Shown here piece by piece: positions 6,184 to 14,261 of a stretch of 22,267 bases of DNA. The notes under the pieces were generated by a model, which saw only the letters and a program-made list of their open reading frames with translations, was not told the DNA's origin and did no database searches. Both the position numbers and the translations under genes were made by a program. The stretch is taken from positions 1-22,267 of the IMG/VR virus record IMGVR_UViG_3300005563_000107; one strand, given 5' to 3'. The first letter of the stretch is position 1, and each line of letters opens with the position of its first letter. Source of the DNA: a virus.

Positions 6184-8144
6184 TATTTTCTCTTTCCACT
6201 GTGCTTGGCTAGGTAGTCATCCAACGACATAGCGCTGCCGCCTTGCGGGGTAGCGCCTTGCGCAGCGGAGACGTTCGGAGAACTCGCATTGCCATACAAC
6301 GTGTTGTACTGGTCCGTGAAGTTCTGCTTTGAGGTTTGCGCGAAGTTTTTGATGTTGGCAAGAGCCTTGCGCATAGACTCTTCGGTTTGCGCGCCGCGCA
6401 AGTCTGCGATGTAACCTTCCAAGCGAGCGCCTTCTCGATCCGATAACTGACCAAAGCCGCTGCTGCCATTGGCGCTGGACTTCTTCAAGTCGGCTAAGGT
6501 GCCGATCACCAGTTTGTTCTTCAGGGTATCCAGTAATGCTGCTGCATCTGCTCCCTGCGTGCCCGGAATCTTGCCCATACCAAGCGCGCCCCTAATGCCG
6601 GTATTAAGGGACAAGCCAGGGTGCTGAAGTAACTCATCTACATTCTGAGAAAGGCGGTCAAAGTTACCTGTCATGCTCTTGTATTCCATGGTGGCGTTGG
6701 CTTGACCTTCATTGCGCTTAGCCTCTGTAGTCTGCATTTCTTGGCCGGTTTTAGCTACGTCGGCTTGCGTGCGCTGCGTGTTGTTGGCGGCATTCTGACG
6801 CTCAAGCGCAAGTCGTTGCTGCTCAAGTTGCATCTGCGGTGTTTGCGCCGGGTCTTGTGTCATGCCCACCACTGGCGTGCCGCCTGCGCGGGCAATTTCC
6901 CGCTGCAATGCGGCGCGGTTGCTCGGATCGGTTTCCTTCGCCAACTCGTCTTGGAATATCTGCACACGGTCACTGCCTGCGTTTCCGCCTTTAGTGAGCG
7001 TCGGTGTCGGGCCGCCAACGGAAGCCGGGTTGTTGTTGATGGCTTGCCAATTGGCGGGCGCGGCCATTGGGTTGGCCGGTGCAGTTTGTGTTGGTGCTGC
7101 TTGTGCAGGAGCAGCGCCGGAATATCGTTGAGGTAGTTGGCCGGAAGATTGGTATTGTTGCCATTCCGTGGGCGATAGCGTCATCTTTTGGCCGTTAGAC
7201 ACCGGGATTTCCACTTGTCCGTATTGGCCCTTAATGCCGTTCTCCAGTCCGTACACTTGCGCCATAGCTGCCAAGCTACCCGGAGCAATGCTGACGCCGC
7301 CGTCCGGCGTGCGCATATAGACCATGCCATTCTGAGACACAATGGGCTTGGTGGCGTCTTGAATGAGGCTGCCCGCGCCCTTTATATCGCCGCCAGCGAG
7401 GTGCAAGGCAAAAGCGCGGGGATCGACTCCAGGCGGCAGATTAAACAGCCCTGTGCCGCCCTGTACACTACCTGCGGGTGATCCTTGCGCTCCCTGTGCA
7501 GCTTGGCCTCCAGGAAGCACACCCATACCGCCGAGAAGACCCTCTGTCATGTCCTGGTTGCGCTTGGCGACTTGGCCCTGCACATCATGCAGCACGCCTT
7601 CGGCTTCGGCGTTCTTGGCCTGTGCAGCCCACAGCGGCTGCTGCGCTTTTAGTTGATCCTCCGCGATTTTGGCGCGGCGCGCTTCTGCGTCGGATTGGGC
7701 TTGCAGGTGCTTGGCTTGTGCGGATTGGAACTGGCCAGCAAGCGCAGTCTGTAAAGCGGAACCCCACGGGTTGGGGCTGTTGCTGGAGCCAAGCAAGGAC
7801 AGCCCGAACTGGAATGCAGGGTTATTTAATAAAGCACTGAACCTTTCGCTGAAGTCTCCTGTCGAAGGAGAGCCCCCGGCAGGGGGTGTGGGCTGCGCAG
7901 TGGCCGGTTGCGCTGGCTGAGACGGCTGGATATTGGGCGTGACGGTTTGGCCGTATAGGCCACTGCCAAGCGGCATATTTCCCGGGGCCTCCTGCGGAAG
8001 GTCATACATGCCGGTGCCCAGCTTCATTTTTGGCGGGCGCAGCGTGGGCGTCACCCCTCCCATTAGCGATTGCACCAGCGGTAACTGGTTAGGGTCTTGG
8101 CCGTCCATGCCGAACAGGCCGCTTCCAAGTGGCATTCTTAACAT
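6183..8144 (-). CDS. Putative internal virion / ejection protein with repeated GSGLF-type motifs (653 aa)
   Basis: A 653-aa, Gln/Ala/Gly/Pro-rich protein. The N-terminus holds three near-copies of a short motif: PLGSGLF (5-11), LGTGMY (42-47) and PLGSGLY (58-64); a fourth, GGTGLF, is at 229-234. A Pro/Gln linker covers about 68-95. Helical, coiled-coil-prone stretches lie at about 140-200 and 440-510 (LEQQRLALERQNAAN). The C-terminal region with LKKSSANGSSGFGQLSDRE resembles a segment I associate with large phage virion proteins. The ATG at 8144 has AAGGA 6-7 nt upstream. The stop overlaps the next ATG as TAATG. Likely an internal virion protein ejected with the DNA; this is inference from size, composition and position. 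Confidence 0.62.
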   Translation of the reverse strand: MLRMPLGSGLFGMDGQDPNQLPLVQSLMGGVTPTLRPPKMKLGTGMYDLPQEAPGNMPLGSGLYGQTVTPNIQPSQPAQPATAQPTPPAGGSPSTGDFSERFSALLNNPAFQFGLSLLGSSNSPNPWGSALQTALAGQFQSAQAKHLQAQSDAEARRAKIAEDQLKAQQPLWAAQAKNAEAEGVLHDVQGQVAKRNQDMTEGLLGGMGVLPGGQAAQGAQGSPAGSVQGGTGLFNLPPGVDPRAFALHLAGGDIKGAGSLIQDATKPIVSQNGMVYMRTPDGGVSIAPGSLAAMAQVYGLENGIKGQYGQVEIPVSNGQKMTLSPTEWQQYQSSGQLPQRYSGAAPAQAAPTQTAPANPMAAPANWQAINNNPASVGGPTPTLTKGGNAGSDRVQIFQDELAKETDPSNRAALQREIARAGGTPVVGMTQDPAQTPQMQLEQQRLALERQNAANNTQRTQADVAKTGQEMQTTEAKRNEGQANATMEYKSMTGNFDRLSQNVDELLQHPGLSLNTGIRGALGMGKIPGTQGADAAALLDTLKNKLVIGTLADLKKSSANGSSGFGQLSDREGARLEGYIADLRGAQTEESMRKALANIKNFAQTSKQNFTDQYNTLYGNASSPNVSAAQGATPQGGSAMSLDDYLAKHSGKRK

Positions 8145-8153
8145 GTTAGTTCC

Positions 8154-9206
8154 TTATCCGAAGAGGCCGCCCAGCGCGCCGATGCCCGCGCCTACCATAC
8201 CGCCAATGCCCGGCATGATGGCGTTGCCCAGCATGAAGCCGCCCAAGCCCCCGCCGATTGTGCCGGTCAGCTTGTTGTAGGGCTGCTGCGCGCTGCCATT
8301 TTGCGACGTGGAGCTGGTACCGTAGCCTGATGCGCCCTGCAGCAGCGTGCTGTACGCTTGCAGCTTCTTCAGCGGGTCGTCCACGCCTTGCTGCAGAATG
8401 TCTCGCTGTTGCCCGCCGATGGCGGTCAAGGCGTTGGCGTTATTGAATCCATACTGCTGCTGTGCGGCTTGCAGCACAGGCGCAAACTGCGCCGCTTGCA
8501 ATTGCAAAGTAGGGCTTTGCATCCACATCTGCCGCTGGCCGCCACGCTCAGCCTCGAAGGCGTTGTATTGGCGGGAGCGCTCGGCCTCGTAGGCGTTGGC
8601 CATTAGGCCCTGCTCCATGTTGAAAGCATTGCCGCGGATGTTGGAGGTAATATCGCCCAGCTTTCCTGCCAGGGTGTTGGCCTCCTGGTCGAAGGCCGCC
8701 ACGTGCGCGCCGCTGCCTGTGCGACCTGCCATGCTGAATTGGCTGGCGAGCGCCGGGGCAATGGAGTTCTGGAAGTTGCGCACCACATCGTTGCTGGCCG
8801 CATCCACCATCTTGTTTAGGTAGGGGTTACCCTGGTCAAGCATTTGACCGGAGGCGAAGATATTGTCCCCGTGCTTTAAGGCGTCGCCCATAGCCCAGGC
8901 ATTATCCGTCAGCATTTGGCCGGATTGCACCGGGTTGCCGAAGGCGTATTGGCCGCTGGCGATGTTCTGCGCCGTGTTGCCCGCCTGCGTCATCAAGTTC
9001 CCGTAGGGATTGCCGCCCGCGACGCCACGCGCCGCGTTCCATCCGGCGTTCATGTCCGGGTTGGTGCCTACAGTGGTCGGCCCGCCATGGAACCAGTTGC
9101 CTGCGTTGGCGTAGAGGTCCAACAGGTTAGGTTGTACGCCTACCCAGGGATCAGATTTTTGTACTGTGGTTTGAGACGACTCTCCGCCTCCGCCCTTCTT
9201 GGACAT
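8154..9206 (-). CDS. Putative internal virion protein with Gly-rich hydrophobic C-terminus (350 aa)
   Basis: Starts MSKKGGGGESSQTT; the ATG at 9206 is supported by GGGAG 9 nt upstream, and an earlier in-frame start (9251) would lie in the HNH gene. The body is Gln/Asn/Ala-rich and helical, with EANTLAGKLGDITSNIRG, a sequence typical in my recollection of podoviral structural proteins. The last 34 residues (317-350) are a Gly-spaced hydrophobic tract (GGGLGGFMLGNAIMPGIGG and on to GALGGLFG), which resembles a glycine zipper and could insert into or span a membrane, as expected for an ejection protein that forms part of the DNA channel. It is separated from the tail fibre/GNAT genes by an inserted HNH endonuclease gene, which supplies its Shine-Dalgarno. 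Confidence 0.65.
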   Translation of the reverse strand: MSKKGGGGESSQTTVQKSDPWVGVQPNLLDLYANAGNWFHGGPTTVGTNPDMNAGWNAARGVAGGNPYGNLMTQAGNTAQNIASGQYAFGNPVQSGQMLTDNAWAMGDALKHGDNIFASGQMLDQGNPYLNKMVDAASNDVVRNFQNSIAPALASQFSMAGRTGSGAHVAAFDQEANTLAGKLGDITSNIRGNAFNMEQGLMANAYEAERSRQYNAFEAERGGQRQMWMQSPTLQLQAAQFAPVLQAAQQQYGFNNANALTAIGGQQRDILQQGVDDPLKKLQAYSTLLQGASGYGTSSTSQNGSAQQPYNKLTGTIGGGLGGFMLGNAIMPGIGGMVGAGIGALGGLFG

Positions 9207-9210
9207 TTTA

Positions 9211-9672
9211 TTAACTCCCTTCCTTATTGAAAAACGGGAATTTCCCGCCATTCAACGCACGGCTTATGGACTTTACGTGTACGCCGAAATGGTTTGCGAT
9301 ATCGGCCATTTTCATTCCTTCTGCACGCATTGCATGTGCGCGCCGGAGGCCGTCAAACCCTATGCCGCGCTTTCCTGCTTTGGCTATATCCAACATGTTT
9401 TGTTGATGCGTACCTAAGTACAAATGATGCGGAGCAACGCATAAGGAATTGTGGCAAGTATGCAATACATGCAAGCCTTTTGGAATCTCTCCTTTGTGCA
9501 ATATCCAAGAAATGCGCGCACCATTTTCTGTTTTCTTTCGGAAGGTGGCGCGGGGCAGTTCGTAATTGCAAACCATCTTGGTTTTTCCTAGCCATAACCA
9601 ACACCCCGATGCAGGGCAAGGTTCAACGTATTCTTGAAAATCTTCAGGCGATCTTAAGGCGGGTTTCTTCAT
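9211..9672 (-). CDS. HNH homing endonuclease (free-standing)
   Basis: A 153-aa protein with an HNH core: HVLHTCHNSLC-VAPHHLYLGTHQQN. This gives the His-Cys/Asn/His-rich betabeta-alpha-metal fold of the HNH_3-type family, preceded by a C-x4-GCWLWLG segment that may contribute to zinc or fold stability. After the core, RRAHAMRAEGMKMADIANHF begins a helix-turn-helix likely to bind the target. Such enzymes nick or cut phage DNA and spread their own gene. The start (ATG 9672) lies 29 bp inside the GNAT gene, and the last codons (GGG AGT TAA) include the GGGAG Shine-Dalgarno of the next virion gene. It is a neat insertion between virion genes. No intron-like split gene is seen around it. Confidence 0.88.
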   Translation of the reverse strand: MKKPALRSPEDFQEYVEPCPASGCWLWLGKTKMVCNYELPRATFRKKTENGARISWILHKGEIPKGLHVLHTCHNSLCVAPHHLYLGTHQQNMLDIAKAGKRGIGFDGLRRAHAMRAEGMKMADIANHFGVHVKSISRALNGGKFPFFNKEGS

Positions 9673-10096
9673 GTTTCCCAATTTCCTTATAAACAATGCT
9701 ATGCATATGCTTGTACCCCAGCGGAGCGAGGCGCGGTACAAGGCCCCGACGTACGTGCGCCTCCATTACGGTGCAGCCTTGCGCTGCAGCCCACTTGTCC
9801 AGGGTTTCGTCGATGAGGCCCATCCACTCAGGGAAGTGACTACCCGCTATGGTGATGACAATGCAGTGCTTGCGCTGGGGGTAGAACACGATCTCGGTAA
9901 TGGCCGCGCCAACTACGCGCTCGCCGGACTTTACTAGCCAGAGCTGCGCGTCACGTTCCATGCAGGACCTTTTAAGGTCCGTAGCGGCGATCTCCCCAGC
10001 GCTGTGGTCCAGGGCACGCTTAACGTAAGGCTCGGCCAAGTGCCACATGCGCTCCACGAGGAGCGCCGGAATGCCGCGTACAACGTAATCACTCAT
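9644..10096 (-). CDS. GNAT-like (acyl-CoA N-acyltransferase fold) phage protein
   Basis: A 150-aa protein of the kind often found near tail genes in short-tailed phages. The central strands (AQLWLVKSGERVVGAAITEI, then KHCIVITIAGS) and a helix with EWMGLIDETLDKWAAAQGC followed by a GYKHMHSIVYKE end resemble the GNAT fold, in which the last strand commonly contains a G-Y motif. The classical acetyl-CoA loop (R/Q-x2-G-x-G/A) is not clear; an ITIAGSHFP segment takes its place, so catalysis is uncertain. The start overlaps the end of the tail fibre gene as ATGA. Its 3' end is shared with the HNH start. It may act on virion or host proteins or be a structural derivative. Confidence 0.6.
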   Translation of the reverse strand: MSDYVVRGIPALLVERMWHLAEPYVKRALDHSAGEIAATDLKRSCMERDAQLWLVKSGERVVGAAITEIVFYPQRKHCIVITIAGSHFPEWMGLIDETLDKWAAAQGCTVMEAHVRRGLVPRLAPLGYKHMHSIVYKEIGKHEETRLKIA

Positions 10097-11511
10097 AGTT
10101 CTGCGTCCGCTTCAAAGTAGTCGGTGGCCGTGTAAGTAAAGTTCGTGTTCACGCTAGCTAAGCTGCCATTGCATAGAAGACGTGCGCCGTTGGGTGTTGC
10201 CAAGCCCACCGTGGGCGTCGAGACCATGTTGGTCATAGTAATGCCCGGCGTGACAGTGGCTACCGTGGGCGTTGTGCGCATGGGCACGGTAAAGGAAATG
10301 GGGTAGGAATAAACCGTGTTGGCCGTGTAGGTCGCCATGTTGAAGCCTGAGCCGGTAATGCCCCGCCAGTAGTAGCGCTGGCAACGGTCTAACTCATCCA
10401 TGTAGTGCTTGAACTCCAGGTCGGTTGCCATAGTGCCTTCTTCAAGCTGGATGCCGGTGATCTTGAAGACGTTGCCTGCCGAAGCCAGGAAGTTCTGTTG
10501 CGAGGAAGTCGCAAGGGCGTTCGCGGCTGTCCAGTTGCCCGCGCCTGCTTGGTACGTAGAACCTATGCCAAAACCCCAGGAGACAATCAAGCCTGAGCCG
10601 CTGCTGTAGTCCCAGGTGCCGCTGGTAGTGGCCTCCGGGATGGTGACGGCAAAGCGCGCCCAGGTGTTGATGGCGCTGATGGTGTAGTTCTGCACAAACG
10701 CTGCATTAAGGCCGGAGTTGCGCATTGAGACGCAGTAGATGCCGCTGCGGTTGGTGTACGTCCAAAACGAGAGCACGTTCGGCTTATGTGCGATCTGCCG
10801 CCAGTCGTAACCCTCTACGACGTAGCGCAGATAGCCGAACTCACCGGCGGCAAGGGCGCTGTCTACGGCAGAGACGGAGATACATAGAGAGGACGTGAGA
10901 AACTGCCCGGCTTGCGCCACCGTCGGTACGTTGGCGGCGTTGGCGCTGCGCTCGGCGCGGGTAATTTTGACGGAGCAGGAAGCGGACTGCACCCAGGCAA
11001 AGCGGTCGGCGGTGTATGTGGTGGCGTTATTCGCCACCGCGGTGAAGCTGTTACCGCGCTGCCAAACATCCATGCACGAGTTGATGATGACGTTGCGCCG
11101 CCAGTTCATTTGCGGCTGCGAATTGTAGATGTTCGCGCCCACGCCTACTGCGATGGCGGACAACGAGGCCGTCAAGTCTGGGGTGTTGGGGTCTAAGCGC
11201 ACCGACACGAACGTGGCAGAGACGCTATTGATGGTGCCGTACTTAATATTGGCCCCATCCCACATTTTCACACGGCGGCCGTAGTGAAAAGTGAGCACGT
11301 CCGCAGTGTTAAGGGAGAAAGAGGTAGCCGACAGATACGAAGGCGTAATGCCAGGGTCGAAGTACTGCGCATCTGAGAGGTACGTCCGAATGGACGCCAT
11401 CATCTCCCGTGCGCAGTCGTTGATTGTGGAGGGCGCTTGTCCCTCCGGCCAGCCATCGGGGGGAGTAGCATTGTTGCTACCTGCGGTGGTACTCCATAGT
11501 CCGATTTTCAT
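10093..11511 (-). CDS. Tail fibre / receptor-binding protein
   Basis: A 472-aa protein. The N-terminus (SNNATPPDGWPEGQAPSTIN, then DCAREMMASIRTYLSDAQYF, about residues 12-51) matches the attachment region common to many short-tailed phage fibres. A jelly-roll-like domain begins at about residue 140 (NVIINSCMDVWQRGNSF, then TADRF), a pattern seen in carbohydrate-binding fibre domains. Near residue 355, TGIQLEEGTMATDLE followed by DELDRCQRYYW is typical of fibre domain ends. The last about 80 residues are Thr/Val-rich beta structure that would form the distal tip and probably decide host range. The ATG at 11511 has AGGG about 9 nt upstream. The stop overlaps the GNAT start. Confidence 0.85.
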   Translation of the reverse strand: MKIGLWSTTAGSNNATPPDGWPEGQAPSTINDCAREMMASIRTYLSDAQYFDPGITPSYLSATSFSLNTADVLTFHYGRRVKMWDGANIKYGTINSVSATFVSVRLDPNTPDLTASLSAIAVGVGANIYNSQPQMNWRRNVIINSCMDVWQRGNSFTAVANNATTYTADRFAWVQSASCSVKITRAERSANAANVPTVAQAGQFLTSSLCISVSAVDSALAAGEFGYLRYVVEGYDWRQIAHKPNVLSFWTYTNRSGIYCVSMRNSGLNAAFVQNYTISAINTWARFAVTIPEATTSGTWDYSSGSGLIVSWGFGIGSTYQAGAGNWTAANALATSSQQNFLASAGNVFKITGIQLEEGTMATDLEFKHYMDELDRCQRYYWRGITGSGFNMATYTANTVYSYPISFTVPMRTTPTVATVTPGITMTNMVSTPTVGLATPNGARLLCNGSLASVNTNFTYTATDYFEADAEL

Positions 11512-11515
11512 ATTG

Positions 11516-11992
11516 TCACCCTAATATTGCATATCTGTAAGTGTGGTCAGCGTACGTCAGCACGCGATGTTCAATGGAGAACTCGCCAGCCTGCTGCCGT
11601 ATTACCACGAGGTAACGCCATTCTACGGCGGCATGGGCCGTCATGGGCATGAATAAGATGGAGGACGTAGGCCCAGCACGCGCATCCACCACACGAGTCA
11701 CGTTATCCCCGTTGGCCAGGGTAATTACGCCGGTGGAGGCCAGCTTGCCCTGGTTGGCGGCGCGCATCCAGTTCTGCGCAATACGCTGCCACGCGAAGTC
11801 GGGAGGCGGGGCACTTGTGAGCGCTACTCGTGCTGGGTCGGACTTGGTGCCTATGGAGCCATTTCCGTTGATAGTGCTTTGCATCTGCGCCAGGCGCTGC
11901 GGGTCTGATTTGGTGCCAATGGATGCCGTCGGAGACGGCAGGGGTGCGCCGTTGCCTAAGCCGGAGAAGTCTGGGGTGATGGTGGTAACCAC
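11516..11992 (-). CDS. Small tail-associated structural protein with SIGTKSDP repeat (158 aa)
   Basis: The chosen start is GTG at 11992, supported by GGGGAGG about 7 nt upstream within the end of the nozzle gene; the ATG at 11994 is in another frame. Residues 24-31 and 46-53 both read SIGTKSDP, an exact 8-residue repeat 22 residues apart, in a Pro/Gly-rich N-terminal third. The second half (ITLANGDNVTRVVDARAG, then TSSILFMPMTAHAA) resembles a small beta-sandwich found in phage proteins next to the tail fibre. No enzyme motif. Likely a minor tail protein or a fibre-attachment protein; family and role are inferred from neighbours. Confidence 0.65.
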   Translation of the reverse strand: MVTTITPDFSGLGNGAPLPSPTASIGTKSDPQRLAQMQSTINGNGSIGTKSDPARVALTSAPPPDFAWQRIAQNWMRAANQGKLASTGVITLANGDNVTRVVDARAGPTSSILFMPMTAHAAVEWRYLVVIRQQAGEFSIEHRVLTYADHTYRYAILG

Positions 11993-11993
11993 A

Positions 11994-13502
11994 TCAACGC
12001 CTCCCCGTGGGCACGGCTTTAACTTCTACGCCAATCAGGTGCAGGAAATCCGTGCTGGCGGCTGTAACCAAGCGCACGCGGAAGTAGCGCGCATCAACGC
12101 GGAACTGACAGAAACCCGTAGCGTTGGGGTAGGTTTGGATGCCGCCCACAGAGGCCGACTCGGTGAGGTTGTTGCGGTTCACAAGCATGACGCTGGTGGA
12201 GGCCGACAAGCCGTCCGCCGCCGGGCGTACTTCCTCTATTTGGCAGCGGCTGTCCGGGAAGAGTTGGAACTCGCCGGTTTCAATGGTGGCTGCCATGGCG
12301 CTACCGTTGAAGCGCTGCAGTTGATGCGACGAGTTGAACGCCCCGTTGACGAACTGGCCGCCTTGCCACTGCGTGCTGTCCAGGCTCACGGGGATAGCGT
12401 CTATGCTCGAGTAAAGCGCGTCCAGGCCATCCATTGTGTACCCGGTGGTGACGCTGGGGAGCAACACCTCTATATTCAGTCCTTCGACAATGGCCCAGCG
12501 GTCGTAGGCCCAAGAGTAGAGGATGAGCTTGTCGGGGTTGCCGCCGCTGTTGGAGCCGGAAGGGTATGCCCACATGATGAGCTTGTTTGGGGCGTCCACG
12601 AAGCCATAGATGCGCGCTGCGTTGGCTGAAGCCAAGTCATCGAAGAAGAACCTGTCCACCTTGCCACGGCCTATCCCCCTGACTGTGGAGCCGTCGAAAG
12701 CATAAAAGCCATCTTCTGCGAGGAAGTAGACATCGTTCTGATAGCGGACTGCGGACTGCGGAGCGTAGGCCCCGATTTGAGCGTGGACTTTATCGAACTG
12801 GAAGACAAGAGGGCTTCCAACGAAGAGCATTCGCCATACGGATTTTTGCTGTAACACGACGCCATATTCACCACCTAACACTTTCTGTACTGGGCCACCC
12901 TCCGAGGGAAGGTCTTGGAAGTCCGCCATGGTGGCAGCGTCCACCGTCCACGAATACGGATTGTTGATGGCTGACCAGCGCACGCGGTACACGTTGAGGG
13001 CGCTGTCGCTGATGTTGCCCGCCACAACGAAGTCCTTCATCACACAGACGTGCTTGGCTTTGACGCCTACGGAGAGGTTGGCGAAGGTAGCGCCGCCTAG
13101 GGTGATGACTTGCGGGCTGTCGTTGTAGCCGTTGACGCCGATAACGGTGTTGCCCCAGTTGACGAACTCCCAGAAGTCGTCTGTGGCTGTGGTGTAGTTG
13201 CCGCCGGAGGCGCGGGTGACGTTGGTGAAGGAGGTCGCTACCAGCGAGTAGAGCTTACTGGCATCGCCAACGTAGTTGTAATTATTACCTGCTCCGTCAG
13301 TAGCAACAATGCCACCCAAGCAGCGCCCGGACACACCAGTGGCAAAAGTGACCAGAGAGGGAAAGGGCCTATAACTGTTGGCGTCGGGAATGACGTTTGT
13401 GGCCGTGACAACGCCCCGTAACCCGGTTGGTGGTTGGTCTGGTAGCCATTCGCCAAAGGGTACGGGGACATATTCCGGCGTGTGCTTGTCACCGAATGCC
13501 AT
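11994..13502 (-). CDS. Tail nozzle / packaged-DNA stabilisation-type protein
   Basis: A 502-aa beta-rich protein with the sequence marks of a widely spread phage family: NVIPDANSYRPFPS near the N-terminus, NYNYVGDASKLYSL, WSAINNPYSWTV at about 176, DFQDLPSEGGPVQ, VLGGEYGVVLQQKSVWRM, GSPLVFQFDKV, and YFLAEDGFYAFDGS followed by GKVDRFFFDDL. Repeated Trp/Gly-spaced strands suggest a beta-propeller-like fold. Members are annotated as tail nozzle, tail tubular or P22 gp10-like stabilisation proteins, which close the tail below the adaptor and hold packaged DNA. It lies after the adaptor genes and before the fibre, as expected. I see no good Shine-Dalgarno before the ATG at 13502. Confidence 0.82.
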   Translation of the reverse strand: MAFGDKHTPEYVPVPFGEWLPDQPPTGLRGVVTATNVIPDANSYRPFPSLVTFATGVSGRCLGGIVATDGAGNNYNYVGDASKLYSLVATSFTNVTRASGGNYTTATDDFWEFVNWGNTVIGVNGYNDSPQVITLGGATFANLSVGVKAKHVCVMKDFVVAGNISDSALNVYRVRWSAINNPYSWTVDAATMADFQDLPSEGGPVQKVLGGEYGVVLQQKSVWRMLFVGSPLVFQFDKVHAQIGAYAPQSAVRYQNDVYFLAEDGFYAFDGSTVRGIGRGKVDRFFFDDLASANAARIYGFVDAPNKLIMWAYPSGSNSGGNPDKLILYSWAYDRWAIVEGLNIEVLLPSVTTGYTMDGLDALYSSIDAIPVSLDSTQWQGGQFVNGAFNSSHQLQRFNGSAMAATIETGEFQLFPDSRCQIEEVRPAADGLSASTSVMLVNRNNLTESASVGGIQTYPNATGFCQFRVDARYFRVRLVTAASTDFLHLIGVEVKAVPTGRR

Positions 13503-13508
13503 GCGTCA

Positions 13509-14246
13509 TCAGTTGTTTTGCTGCCCGCCGTTCTTCTGGCTGCCGAAGACGGTACCAATACCGCCCAGGTTTGGTAGTTGCGAGTCGGGCGTCTTGGGCA
13601 ATTGGCTGTGGTTCTGGCCCACCACGCCGGGGTCTTGGTTGACCATCAGGCGGATGTCGTTGCCCACCTTGAGCTGGTTGTAAGCTTCCAACTCCCATTG
13701 CTTGTGCGACTGGATCTGCGAAACGTCTGTTACGCGCAACACATTCGCCAGCATGTCAGCAGTAGCGTGGTGGACGATCAAGTCTTCTGCGGCGCTGCAC
13801 CAGTCGTTCGTGTCCGTGTCAGCGGACAGTGCAGGCAAGGAGTGCGTGTAGTAGACCGTTAGCGAGGTGGCGCTGGCGGGCTTGGGCGTGAAGTACAGCG
13901 TGTTGCGGAAGTAGGCAATTTCGGCGGGGATGCCGGATTGCGCGCCCGCGAACGCAGCTTGGTTCTTGTAAGAGACGCGATCAAAGTTGCGAATCGAGAC
14001 GTTGTAATCCGTAGAGGCATCGCGCACCGTCACGTAATCCAACGCCAGGAAGTCGGCAGGCACGGCTACGGTGACGGAGGTGCTGCCTACGGCGATGGCG
14101 GTGGCCGTCATATTGAACCAGAAGCGGTTCTTTTCGTAGTGCTTGATGGCGCGAATGATAGCGCGCTTGGTCTCGTTGGTGAGATCGGTGCGGTTTAAAT
14201 AGTCGAGGTTGATGCGGTCTTGCAAATCCCTGAAGGTGGTAGCCAT
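13509..14246 (-). CDS. Head-tail adaptor-like protein, paralogue B (245 aa)
   Basis: Starts MATTFRDLQDRINLDYLNRT and is clearly related to the protein encoded immediately upstream (14262-14882): both have DRI-x-LDYLNR-x-DL, KRAI, YE-x2-RFWFN, a PADFL/PSDFL strand, and SLP-x-LSAD-x-D-x-N-x-W. The fold is expected to be the helical adaptor with a small beta insertion seen in P22 gp4 / T7 tail-tubular-A type proteins, which bind the portal and connect the nozzle. This copy has an extra C-terminal 40 residues rich in Gln/Asn/Gly (ending QKNGGQQNN). AGGG lies about 9 nt before the ATG. Function inferred from family and position. Confidence 0.78.
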   Translation of the reverse strand: MATTFRDLQDRINLDYLNRTDLTNETKRAIIRAIKHYEKNRFWFNMTATAIAVGSTSVTVAVPADFLALDYVTVRDASTDYNVSIRNFDRVSYKNQAAFAGAQSGIPAEIAYFRNTLYFTPKPASATSLTVYYTHSLPALSADTDTNDWCSAAEDLIVHHATADMLANVLRVTDVSQIQSHKQWELEAYNQLKVGNDIRLMVNQDPGVVGQNHSQLPKTPDSQLPNLGGIGTVFGSQKNGGQQNN

Positions 14247-14261
14247 AGCGTCGCCCTATTC

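Noticed and set aside
11643-12629. Long plus-strand ORF (328 codons) antisense to the nozzle and small tail protein genes
   Set aside because: It runs across two well-supported minus-strand genes and the junction between them, has no recognisable protein pattern and no operon partner; it is a shadow of GC-rich codon use.
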